The position numbers were made by a program, and so were the translations under genes. A stretch of DNA of 9,001 bases from UBA1672 sp964587815 (GTDB lineage Bacteria > Pseudomonadota > Alphaproteobacteria > Micavibrionales > Micavibrionaceae): positions 1 to 9,001 of the forward strand of contig CAZPMH010000042.1 in NCBI GenBank assembly GCA_964587815.1, in the 5' to 3' direction. Below, piece by piece: positions 1 through 6,324 of the stretch (position 1 is the stretch's first letter; the number at the start of each line of letters is the position of its first letter). The notes below the pieces were generated by a model, which searched no databases, was not told the DNA's origin, and was given only the letters and a program-made list of their open reading frames with translations.

Positions 1-72
<72 letters not shown>

Positions 73-306
73 CCAAGAAGATATCCGTAAAAAGAAGCAA
101 AATTGGTAACTGGTAAATCCCAAAAATCTTGAATGCCTCATCAACAGATGTTGTGTTATAAATTTATATACAGCCAAGGTCAAGTGTTGAGTGCCAGAAT
201 TTAAAATCTAAATTTAAAACGCGTATACAAGCACGTGAAATCACCAAAAACACTATTCTATGGATTAGTAAGCAAAAAACCTTTAAGACTGATTATATAT
301 AACCAA

Positions 307-392
307 TTCACAAGGGGTGCCGAACGTCAATTCGTCGGCTGAGAATATACTCTTGGAACTTGATACGGATAACACCGGCGCAAGGATGTGAG
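307..392 (+). promoter_or_regulatory. TPP (thi-box) riboswitch controlling the thiazole operon
   Basis: The conserved thi-box blocks appear in order: GGGGTGCC (314-321), GGCTGAGA (337-344), CTTGAT (359-364), GGATAACACCGGCG (367-380) and CAAGGA (381-386). P2 can form between GGGGT (314-318) and ACTCT (349-353). P3 forms between GCCG (319-322) and CGGC (336-339), continued by ACG/CGT. P1 forms between CACA (309-312) and TGTG (387-390), extended by U308-A391. Known role of the family: thiamin pyrophosphate binding stabilises P1 and lowers expression of thiamin genes. P1 reaches into the AGAAGG that would serve the thiO ATG at 400, and there is no space for a terminator, so control by ribosome-site occlusion is inferred. 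The 234 bases between the tRNA and this element contain AT-rich DNA with a possible -10 (TATATA, 294-299) but no clear -35. Confidence 0.93.
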
Positions 393-399
393 AAGGAAA

Positions 400-1482
400 A
401 TGACACAACCACCACATAGCATATCTGTCATCGGCGCAGGCATCATGGGCATCACTACGGCCTACATTCTGCAATCGCGCTTTGCAGACACAGAAATAAC
501 CCTATACGATCAAGCAGGCTTCCCCGCGAACAATGCCAGCTACATCGCCGGCGGCATGCTTAGCCCCCTGAGTGAGCTGGATCATATGCCCGCACATTTT
601 TTAAACGCAGCGTTCCACGCAATCGATATATGGCAAGAGATAAGCAGAGAAGAAGGCGACAACTTTGAATTTAACAGGCAAGGCAGCCTGTTATTGAGCC
701 ACGATAACGACCGCTACATCTTGGAGCGATTTAAATCCATACTGCCCGATAAGACAAAAGAGAAATGGCGCCCGATAGGTCAAGAAGACATCGCCTCACT
801 CGAACCCAACCTCAAAGATTCATCATTTCGCAACGGCATCAGTATAAAAGACGAAGCCCACCTGCATCCGCAGAAAGCGATGGAAACCCTGCTACAAAAA
901 ATTATCAACAAAGACGTACAGCGCATTGATTTAGAGTCGAAAAACGACGACCATCTGATAATTGATTGCCGCGGCATTACAGCACAAAAGCATCTCACTG
1001 ACCTTAGGGGTGTAAAGGGCGAAACAATCGTCGTTCATAACCCCGAATTCCGTTTAAACAGGCCCGTGCGCATCATGCACCCGCGCTATCCGCTTTATAT
1101 TGTGCCGCGCGAAGGGAACATATTCATGGTCGGTGCAACCATCATCGAAAGCAACGCATCAGAGAACTTATCGATACGATCCGCAATGGAATTGTTGAGC
1201 GCTCTATACAGCCTCCACCCGAGCTTTGCCGAGGCAGAAATTTTAGAAACCAACGCAAAAAACCGCCCGTCTTTTCCTGATAATATGCCACATCTTATTG
1301 ATGAAAGCGCGGATAACCAAATAATTCGTTGTAACGGGCTTTACCGTCACGGCTATCTTTTCGCGCCTGTCTTAGCAGAATGTGTTGCCGATTTAATCGC
1401 AGGAAAAGAAAACCCATACACCCCCCTATTTTTAAGGAGTGAACATGAAAATCATATTGAACGGTCAGTCGCAAACGCTTGA
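400..1482 (+). CDS. thiO: Glycine oxidase ThiO (FAD-dependent)
   Basis: A 360-residue flavoprotein of the D-amino-acid oxidase/glycine oxidase family. It oxidises glycine with O2 to iminoglycine (dehydroglycine), the C-N unit of the thiamin thiazole ring, in the cytoplasm. The N-terminus carries the dinucleotide-binding motif VIGAGIMG (residues 10-17, GxGxxG) with an acidic residue at the end of the next strand (D37). It is followed by the family-typical segment around AGGMLSPLSE, and near the C-terminus a GLYRHGYLFAP block matches the substrate/flavin region of ThiO. Start: ATG at 400 is preferred to the in-frame GTG at 388, because the GTG lies inside riboswitch stem P1 and because AGAAGG (391-396) precedes 400, although the spacing is short (3 bases). 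First gene of a thiO-S-G-F operon behind a TPP riboswitch. The use of ThiO rather than ThiH implies the oxygen-dependent route to the imine. The 3' end overlaps thiS by 38 bases. Confidence 0.93.
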   Translation: MTQPPHSISVIGAGIMGITTAYILQSRFADTEITLYDQAGFPANNASYIAGGMLSPLSELDHMPAHFLNAAFHAIDIWQEISREEGDNFEFNRQGSLLLSHDNDRYILERFKSILPDKTKEKWRPIGQEDIASLEPNLKDSSFRNGISIKDEAHLHPQKAMETLLQKIINKDVQRIDLESKNDDHLIIDCRGITAQKHLTDLRGVKGETIVVHNPEFRLNRPVRIMHPRYPLYIVPREGNIFMVGATIIESNASENLSIRSAMELLSALYSLHPSFAEAEILETNAKNRPSFPDNMPHLIDESADNQIIRCNGLYRHGYLFAPVLAECVADLIAGKENPYTPLFLRSEHENHIERSVANA

Positions 1483-1645
1483 CCAACAAATATCATTGGA
1501 ACAACTTTTAGAACAACACGGCTATAGCGGAAAAACGGTTGCCGTTGCGGTGAACAAAAATTTCGTTCCCAAATCGTCCTATGCAACGCATATGATAAAC
1601 GAACAAGACGACATCGAAATCGTCGCCCCTATGCAAGGTGGCTAA
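1445..1645 (+). CDS. thiS: Sulfur carrier protein ThiS
   Basis: A 66-residue ubiquitin-fold sulfur carrier. It begins MKIILNGQ, as is typical for ThiS, and ends in the required Gly-Gly tail (MQGG). In the family, the terminal glycine is adenylated by ThiF and converted to a thiocarboxylate that donates sulfur to ThiG. Start: ATG at 1445 has a strong TAAGGAG (1433-1439) five bases upstream. The in-frame GTG at 1439 would sit inside that site and is unlikely. The whole ribosome site and the first codons lie inside the end of thiO, so the two are probably translationally coupled. The stop overlaps the leader of thiG. Confidence 0.95.
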   Translation: MKIILNGQSQTLDQQISLEQLLEQHGYSGKTVAVAVNKNFVPKSSYATHMINEQDDIEIVAPMQGG

Positions 1646-1664
1646 AGTAAAAGGCAGCAGAAAC

Positions 1665-2474
1665 ATGACCAACGATATCTGGAAAATCGGCGAAACAGAA
1701 ATCACCTCGCGCCTTTTATTAGGTACGGCGACCTACCCCTCGCCTGATATCTTAAAAAAGAGCATTGAAGCAGCGCAACCGGGCATGGTCACCGTATCGC
1801 TACGCCGCGAAAGCAAAGCAGGAAAAGGCCAAGATTTCTGGAATATAATCAAAGGCTTCAACTTACCTGTTCTGCCAAACACCGCGGGGTGTTACGGCGT
1901 TGACGAAGCAATCACAACCGCGCAAATGGCACGCGAGATATTTGAAACGAATCGTATAAAATTAGAAGTCCTCGGCGATGACTACACACTACAACCAGAC
2001 CCTTATAAATTGGTGGAGGCAACCGAAAAACTGCTCGCTCTCGGCTTTGAAATCTACCCTTATATGACCGATGATTTGGTACTCGGCAAACGCCTCGCCG
2101 CGTTAGGCTGCGACATCCTCATGCCCTGGGGCGCGCCCATCGGCTCGGGCAAGGGGCTGAATAACCCTTACGCGCTAAAACAACTCCGCGATCGTTTTAC
2201 TGACAAAACACTAGTCATTGACGCAGGGTTAGGCGCACCGTCACATGCCGCCGCCGCCATGGAAATGGGCTATGACGCCGTCCTGCTCAACACCGCCGTT
2301 GCCAAGGCAACCGACCCCGTACTTATGGCACGCGCCTTCGCTGATGCCGTTCGCGCAGGTCGAAGTGCATATCAGGCGGGCATCATCGCCGCGCAAGATA
2401 CGGCTGCACCGTCAACACCGCTGCTGGACACACCCTTCTGGCATCAGGATAAAGCAAGCGGTGGTAACGCATGA
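1665..2474 (+). CDS. thiG: Thiazole synthase ThiG
   Basis: A 269-residue TIM-barrel enzyme that condenses deoxyxylulose 5-phosphate, iminoglycine and the ThiS thiocarboxylate into the thiamin thiazole phosphate. Visible family marks are GT near residue 20, LPNTAGC (70-76), IKLEV with the Schiff-base lysine K99, PWGAPIGSGKGL, and the phosphate-binding end IDAGLGAPSHAAAAMEMG followed by AVLLNTAVA. Length is close to E. coli ThiG (about 256), with a short C-terminal extension. Start: ATG at 1665 gives the usual ThiG N-terminus and has AAAAGG about ten bases upstream. The GTG at 1638 overlaps the end of thiS and would add nine residues with no family support. The stop TGA overlaps the thiF ATG in an ATGA junction. 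Confidence 0.95.
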   Translation: MTNDIWKIGETEITSRLLLGTATYPSPDILKKSIEAAQPGMVTVSLRRESKAGKGQDFWNIIKGFNLPVLPNTAGCYGVDEAITTAQMAREIFETNRIKLEVLGDDYTLQPDPYKLVEATEKLLALGFEIYPYMTDDLVLGKRLAALGCDILMPWGAPIGSGKGLNNPYALKQLRDRFTDKTLVIDAGLGAPSHAAAAMEMGYDAVLLNTAVAKATDPVLMARAFADAVRAGRSAYQAGIIAAQDTAAPSTPLLDTPFWHQDKASGGNA

Positions 2475-3517
2475 TCCGCTACACCCGACAAATGGCTTTG
2501 CCTGAAATCGGAATTTTAGGGCAAGAACGCATAGAAAACGCGCATATCGTCATGGTCGGCGCGGGCGGTCTAGGCAGCCCCGCCCTTCCCTACCTCGCCG
2601 CCTCGGGCATCGGGAAAATCACAATCATTGACCACGACACAATCGATCTGAGCAATTTACACCGCCAGACCATTTACAAAACGGCTGATGTCGGTGAACC
2701 AAAAGCTGAAAAAGCCAAGGAACACCTGACCGCCCTTAGCCCCGAATGTACGGTTGAGGCAATCACGGAAAAATTGACGGAAGAAACGAAAAATATAATT
2801 CCGAAAGATGCAACACTCCTGCTCGATGGCAGCGATAATTTCGAAACCAAATCCCTAATCAATCAAATCTCGGTCGAGCGCAAAATCCCGCTCATATCCG
2901 CCAGCGTCGCAGGCTTTGAAGGCCAAGCCGGCATCTTCAAAGGATATAATGAAAATCATGCCTGTTACCGCTGCCTATTCCCTGAATTCCCGACAGATGC
3001 ACGGAATTGCAACGAGGCAGGCATCTTAGGAACTACAGCAGGAATCCTCGGGCTTTATCAGGCACATTTAAGCCTTTTAGAAATCACAGAAAACACAGAT
3101 AATAATATTAATTTCATACAGTTAGATTTAAAAACATTTCGTAGCGTAACCTTGAAGGCAAATAAGGACAAAAACTGCCCACACTGCGCTTCGGACACAT
3201 CAAAACAGGAAACAACAAAGAAGGAAACAGACAAAATGGATATAATCACAATCAACCAACTTAACGACACCGAAACAATCATCATCGACGTGCGCCAGCC
3301 CGAAGAGCTCACCGCTGATCCGCTCAGTCATGATGAAATCAAAGAAAACCCTATCAATATTCCCCTGCCCGAGCTTATCGCACGCCTTGACGAACTGCCT
3401 GAAAACAAACGCCTCGCCTTCATCTGCGCAGGCAACATCCGTAGCGTCCAAGCCGCCGAATACCTAGCCGCAAAAGGCCACCAAAACATCGTGGTCTTGG
3501 ATAAATTTAGTATTTAG
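2471..3517 (+). CDS. thiF: ThiS adenylyltransferase ThiF fused to a C-terminal rhodanese-like domain
   Basis: A 348-residue E1-like protein. Residues 1 to about 245 form the ThiF/MoeB adenylation domain: ATP loop GAGGLGS (30-36), the D54-x-D56 strand end, NLHRQ (62-66), and two zinc-type CxxC pairs (C165/C168 and C236/C239). C180, in NCNEAGILG, sits where ThiF has the cysteine that can form the persulfide link with ThiS. A polar Lys/Thr/Glu linker leads to a rhodanese-like domain (about 256-348) with IIDVRQPEE and the active-site loop CAGNIRS (C319). The family's usual Gly at loop position four is Asn here. The domain ends at VVLDKFSI, before the GGI-W segment that usually follows, so it is slightly short. 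By analogy with MoeZ-type fusions, the rhodanese probably relays sulfur to adenylated ThiS. MoeB-like use for molybdopterin cannot be excluded, but the operon argues for ThiF. Start overlaps the thiG stop (ATGA). Confidence 0.92.
   Translation: MIRYTRQMALPEIGILGQERIENAHIVMVGAGGLGSPALPYLAASGIGKITIIDHDTIDLSNLHRQTIYKTADVGEPKAEKAKEHLTALSPECTVEAITEKLTEETKNIIPKDATLLLDGSDNFETKSLINQISVERKIPLISASVAGFEGQAGIFKGYNENHACYRCLFPEFPTDARNCNEAGILGTTAGILGLYQAHLSLLEITENTDNNINFIQLDLKTFRSVTLKANKDKNCPHCASDTSKQETTKKETDKMDIITINQLNDTETIIIDVRQPEELTADPLSHDEIKENPINIPLPELIARLDELPENKRLAFICAGNIRSVQAAEYLAAKGHQNIVVLDKFSI
3479..3517 (+). repeat. Copy 1 of thiF-tail repeat (functional thiF 3' end)
   Basis: The last 12 codons plus the stop of thiF (HQNIVVLDKFSI, stop TAG). 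The same 13 codons occur again at 4116-4154, 637 bases downstream, with seven base differences, mostly at third codon positions. Confidence 0.9.
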
Positions 3518-3560
3518 GGCAAAATAAAATAAGAAACGGAAAAAACCAAAAAGAAAAAAC

Positions 3561-4103
3561 ATGCACCAAACATTCGCAAAACTTTTCGTGCTCTTAATGA
3601 TTGCCGCCATACTCGCCATGAACAGCCTGTTTATCCATGAAGTCTACAAAGACAGACAATATCTTAAAAACGATGTCTTACAGGGCGACGTCACTCAAAA
3701 AATAGACGGGAAAATAAAAACAGCAAAGCAGTTTTACGCAGGGCGTTCGCACAACAACATAAAAATACACGTCTCCGGCTTGAAGAAATGGATTTATTTC
3801 ACAGGAGTGGGAGACGAAGAAAAAGAGGTGCTGCAAGAAGGCAATAACATTTCTGTCCGCGCATATCCGCGCAGACCCGACACGCCATTGATAGACAATG
3901 AATACTATAAAAACAGCATTCTGTTCAGTTTAGGCTATAGCCTAAACGGACAAGAAATCATAAGCGATGAAGATAAAATCAATGAAAAACTGTCAGGTAA
4001 CACAATGTTCATCACGCTCTTGGCCGTCGTAGAGCTTTTGTTACTTGTCACTTTCTTCGCCCTGTACAAGACCTACTTTTCAAACAGAAAGTCTAACGTT
4101 TAA
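3561..4103 (+). CDS. Unrecognised two-helix membrane protein, thiF-tail-bounded
   Basis: 180 residues, family not recognised. Visible layout: an N-terminal hydrophobic helix (about 8-25, uncleaved-anchor or signal type), a roughly 120-residue hydrophilic middle with alternating beta-like stretches and little cysteine, a second hydrophobic helix (about 149-168), and a short positively charged tail (NRKSNV). By the positive-inside rule the middle part should face the periplasm. The general plan resembles small envelope proteins with a beta domain between two anchors, but I see no motif that allows a name. The ATG at 3561 has no good ribosome site (only AAGAAAAAAC before it), so translation may be weak or coupled to thiF, which ends 43 bases earlier. 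It lies between thiF and a second copy of the thiF tail, which suggests late arrival. It reads more AT-rich than the thi genes. No role in thiamin synthesis is implied by position alone. Confidence 0.75.
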   Translation: MHQTFAKLFVLLMIAAILAMNSLFIHEVYKDRQYLKNDVLQGDVTQKIDGKIKTAKQFYAGRSHNNIKIHVSGLKKWIYFTGVGDEEKEVLQEGNNISVRAYPRRPDTPLIDNEYYKNSILFSLGYSLNGQEIISDEDKINEKLSGNTMFITLLAVVELLLLVTFFALYKTYFSNRKSNV

Positions 4104-4110
4104 ACGCTTT

Positions 4111-4154
4111 AAAAGCATCAAAACATCGTCGTCTTGGATAAATTCAGCTTATAA
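4111..4154 (+). pseudogene. Copy 2 of thiF tail: orphan remnant of a thiF 3' end
   Basis: Bases 4116-4154 read, in one frame, HQNIVVLDKFSL and stop TAA, against HQNIVVLDKFSI and TAG at the end of thiF. Within the inner block (4119-4144), 25 of 26 bases match. The outer differences are CAC/CAT, GTG/GTC, TTT/TTC and AGT/AGC (all silent), Ile/Leu at the last codon and TAG/TAA. Before 4116 only an AAAAG is shared, so the rest of the rhodanese domain is not duplicated. The last six bases overlap the 3' end of the convergent gene at 4149-4709. Silent drift shows that both copies were once under protein-level selection, so this is a relic of a thiF allele and not a chance match. Confidence 0.8.
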
Positions 4155-4709
4155 TCCAATTTGTGATCGCCGCTTATGTGCTGTGAAAGCCTTGTAGCAT
4201 TTTTGAAAAATCTCGAGCGGCGGAATGTCAGTTAGGCTGATATCAATCCTTAAAGGCGCACCGTAAATATAAGTCTGCACATCAACCAAAAGAAGGTTTT
4301 TGAGACTTCTTTTGGGCTTATATTTATCACAATCTTTAGGAAACAAAAGCACGCAATGATGCGTATTACCACGGATAGTCATTTTTTCATATTGAATATC
4401 CTTAAACTCCGAAAAATGTAAAAATTCACTTCCTGTCCACTTGAAGACAGGGCTTCTCAAACCATTTTCATATATAATGATCAAGTTTTTTTGACTTGGC
4501 TGCCTTAAAGAAAAAAGTAAAAGCCCAAAAAAAATCAACGTCAAAACAATCATATTAAGAAAAACCATATGATCCTCGACATCAACATTGAATAAAACGT
4601 AAGTCATAAATAGAACAAAAATCGAAATAAGAAGCTCTAGAAAGCGTTTTTTTCGTTGCACAATTGTTTCAATGCGCGCGCCGTAATCCGTATTTCTGAC
4701 ACTGCTCAT
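4149..4709 (-). CDS. Two-helix membrane protein with cytoplasmic C-terminal domain, unknown function
   Basis: 186 residues. A basic N-terminal stretch (RKKR, 19-22) precedes two closely spaced hydrophobic helices (about 23-42 and 48-68) forming a hairpin. A C-terminal part of about 115 residues then begins LIIIYENGL, a start that recalls small bacterial PH-like domains attached to membrane hairpins; this likeness is weak and only inferred. Both ends should be cytoplasmic. The start ATG at 4709 overlaps the TGA of the upstream glutamate-synthase-like gene (ATGA), so the two are co-transcribed and translationally coupled and may work together at the membrane. The 3' end is convergent with, and overlaps by six bases, the thiF-tail remnant. 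Base composition is more AT-rich than its partner. No terminator is evident after it. Confidence 0.8.
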   Translation of the reverse strand: MSSVRNTDYGARIETIVQRKKRFLELLISIFVLFMTYVLFNVDVEDHMVFLNMIVLTLIFFGLLLFSLRQPSQKNLIIIYENGLRSPVFKWTGSEFLHFSEFKDIQYEKMTIRGNTHHCVLLFPKDCDKYKPKRSLKNLLLVDVQTYIYGAPLRIDISLTDIPPLEIFQKCYKAFTAHKRRSQIGL

Positions 4710-6223
4710 GCCACACTCCGCTCATCTTCTGCGCGCTCAGGCCAAGGGTATAGTTCGTCCATCGGAACAGAGCGTCCGTCATGCTGAACAATCCGCACAT
4801 GCTTGCGCTTGAGCAATCGCGGTTCACGCACGCCGCAAGAATGTGCAATTACCTCAACTTCCTTCATCAACTGCTTCGCATAATTCGCAACCTTCACCGC
4901 CTTATCAGCAGGGTCTAACCCTTTTTGCAAATGCTTGTCATGTGTCGTAATGCCCGTTGGGCAGGTATTTTTATTGCACTTCAAGGCCTGAATACAGCCC
5001 AAGGAGAACATGAACCCGCGCGCGGAATTGATAAAATCAGCCCCTGCACACAACGCCCAAGCTACCTCTGCAGGCGTAATCAACTTACCCGACGCAACAA
5101 TGCGCACACGCTCCTTCAGCCCATAACGATGCAGCGTATCGGCAAGCAACGGCAGGCTTTCCTCAATGGTGAGCCCAACATTATCCATCAACGCCATAGG
5201 CGCCGCCCCCGTGCCGCCATCACCGCCATCAACCGTGATAAAATCAGGCGCGCTTTCAATACCGCGGCGATGAATTTCCGCACATAATTCCTCAACCCAT
5301 CCTTTACCGCTAATCACGGATTTAAACCCAACAGGCTTGCCCGTCACATCTCGAATACGCCCGATAAAGTCGAGCAAATCCGAAACGCTATCAACCTCAG
5401 GGTAACGGTTAGGAGAAATCGAATCCTCCCCCGGGTTAATGCCGCGGATTTTCGCAATTGTCGGCGTCACCTTCGCGCCGGGCAAAATACCGCCCTTCCC
5501 CGGCTTCGCGCCTTGGCTCAGCTTAACCTCAAACATTTTCACCTGTTCATGTGCCGCAACTTCGCGCAGTTTCTCATCACTAAGATTACCATCCTCATCG
5601 CGCACACCATATTTCGCCGTCCCCATCTGGAAGACAATATCCGCGCCGCCTTCTAAATGATAAGGAGATAAGCCGCCCTCCCCTGTGTTCATCCAGATAC
5701 CGGCCTTCTTCGCACCCTTAGACAGCGCCTGAACCGCAGGCTTGGATATCGCACCATAACTCATGCCCGATATGTTGAAATAAGAACGCGCATCATACGG
5801 CGTTTTGCAATACGGCCCCAACCTCACGGCTTTGGGCGCGACGGCATCTTCATCCAAAGTCGGAAACGGGCAATTCACGAAAATAAACGATCCCACACTT
5901 GTAAGGTTTTTCGTCGATCCGAACGCGACTGTATTATCTTTCCCTTTGGCTGATCGATACACCCATTCGCGCTCTGCTCGGTTGAAAGGCATCTCCTCAC
6001 GATCCATAGCGAAAAAATACTGGCGAAAAAATTCACCCAATGTCGAAAACAAATACCGAAACCGCCCAAGCACGGGATAATTCCGCCGCACAGCATCGCG
6101 GGTTTGCCCGATATCGATGAAAAACATTACGACCACAGCCGCAGCAAACAAACCGATAACGCAAATAAACAAAACCGCCAGAATAGAAAGACCGCTGGCA
6201 GCCCAGTCAGGTATCATAATCAT
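4706..6223 (-). CDS. Membrane-anchored FMN-binding glutamate synthase family protein (GltB2-like)
   Basis: 505 residues. An N-terminal hydrophobic helix (about 9-37) anchors a glutamate synthase central/FMN domain (about 130-470): SYFNISGMSYGAISKPAV, NTGEGGLSPYH, LSQGAKPGKGG, and TVDGGDGGTGAAP followed by VASGKL. Cysteines C410, C416 and C421 in the pattern Cx5Cx4C, with NTCPTGI, match the 3Fe-4S ligands of bacterial glutamate synthase. The glutamine amidotransferase domain and the C-terminal beta-helix (GXGXG) domain of full-length GltB are absent. In the family such stand-alone proteins are annotated as glutamate synthase-like, but what they reduce and aminate, and their ammonia and electron sources, are not settled. 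Start: ATG at 6223 has AAAGGGG seven bases upstream. A second ATG two codons in is possible. It leads a two-gene operon with the 186-residue membrane protein. Confidence 0.9.
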   Translation of the reverse strand: MIMIPDWAASGLSILAVLFICVIGLFAAAVVVMFFIDIGQTRDAVRRNYPVLGRFRYLFSTLGEFFRQYFFAMDREEMPFNRAEREWVYRSAKGKDNTVAFGSTKNLTSVGSFIFVNCPFPTLDEDAVAPKAVRLGPYCKTPYDARSYFNISGMSYGAISKPAVQALSKGAKKAGIWMNTGEGGLSPYHLEGGADIVFQMGTAKYGVRDEDGNLSDEKLREVAAHEQVKMFEVKLSQGAKPGKGGILPGAKVTPTIAKIRGINPGEDSISPNRYPEVDSVSDLLDFIGRIRDVTGKPVGFKSVISGKGWVEELCAEIHRRGIESAPDFITVDGGDGGTGAAPMALMDNVGLTIEESLPLLADTLHRYGLKERVRIVASGKLITPAEVAWALCAGADFINSARGFMFSLGCIQALKCNKNTCPTGITTHDKHLQKGLDPADKAVKVANYAKQLMKEVEVIAHSCGVREPRLLKRKHVRIVQHDGRSVPMDELYPWPERAEDERSVA

Positions 6224-6283
6224 AAGAAAGCCCCTTTATCTAATCAGATAAACTGTACCTAAACTTGAGGCCAAAAAGTAGGG

Positions 6284-6311
6284 AAAATAAAAGCCGCTTC
6301 AAAGAGCGGCT
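6284..6311 (-). terminator. Rho-independent terminator after ppa
   Basis: On the - strand AGCCGCT and AGCGGCT (6305-6311 and 6292-6298) form a perfect seven-pair stem with a six-base loop, followed by TTTTATTTTC. It lies 14 bases past the ppa stop and separates ppa from the glutamate-synthase-like gene, which must then have its own promoter in 6224-6283. Confidence 0.88.
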
Positions 6312-6324
6312 CTTAAAATCTAGT

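Noticed and set aside
198..219. Direct repeat AATTTAAAA twice, 13 bases apart
   Set aside because: Simple AT-rich sequence in an intergenic gap; no second line of support for an origin or binding site.
388..399. GTG start for thiO twelve bases upstream of the ATG
   Set aside because: It lies inside riboswitch stem P1, has only a two-base spacing to its AAGG, and adds residues not seen in the family.
1638..1664. GTG start for thiG overlapping the end of thiS
   Set aside because: Adds nine residues (MAKVKGSRN) without family support; ATG 1665 matches known ThiG N-termini.
2245..2505. Open frame of 86 codons on the + strand inside thiG
   Set aside because: Proline- and serine-rich shadow of thiG in another frame, with no ribosome site.
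4097..4116. CGTTTAAACG palindrome and nearby GCTTT/AAAGC at the end of the 180-residue gene as a terminator
   Set aside because: No T-tract and almost no loop; it overlaps the stop codon. Possibly a recombination scar, but unsupported.
4925..6080. Several open frames on the + strand opposite the glutamate-synthase-like gene
   Set aside because: Arg/Ser/Pro-rich antisense shadows; the opposite strand carries a full-length conserved protein.
6237..6250. Inverted repeat TATCT-4-AGATA just before the glutamate-synthase-like gene ribosome site
   Set aside because: Five-base arms are expected by chance in AT-rich DNA; could be an operator but nothing supports it.
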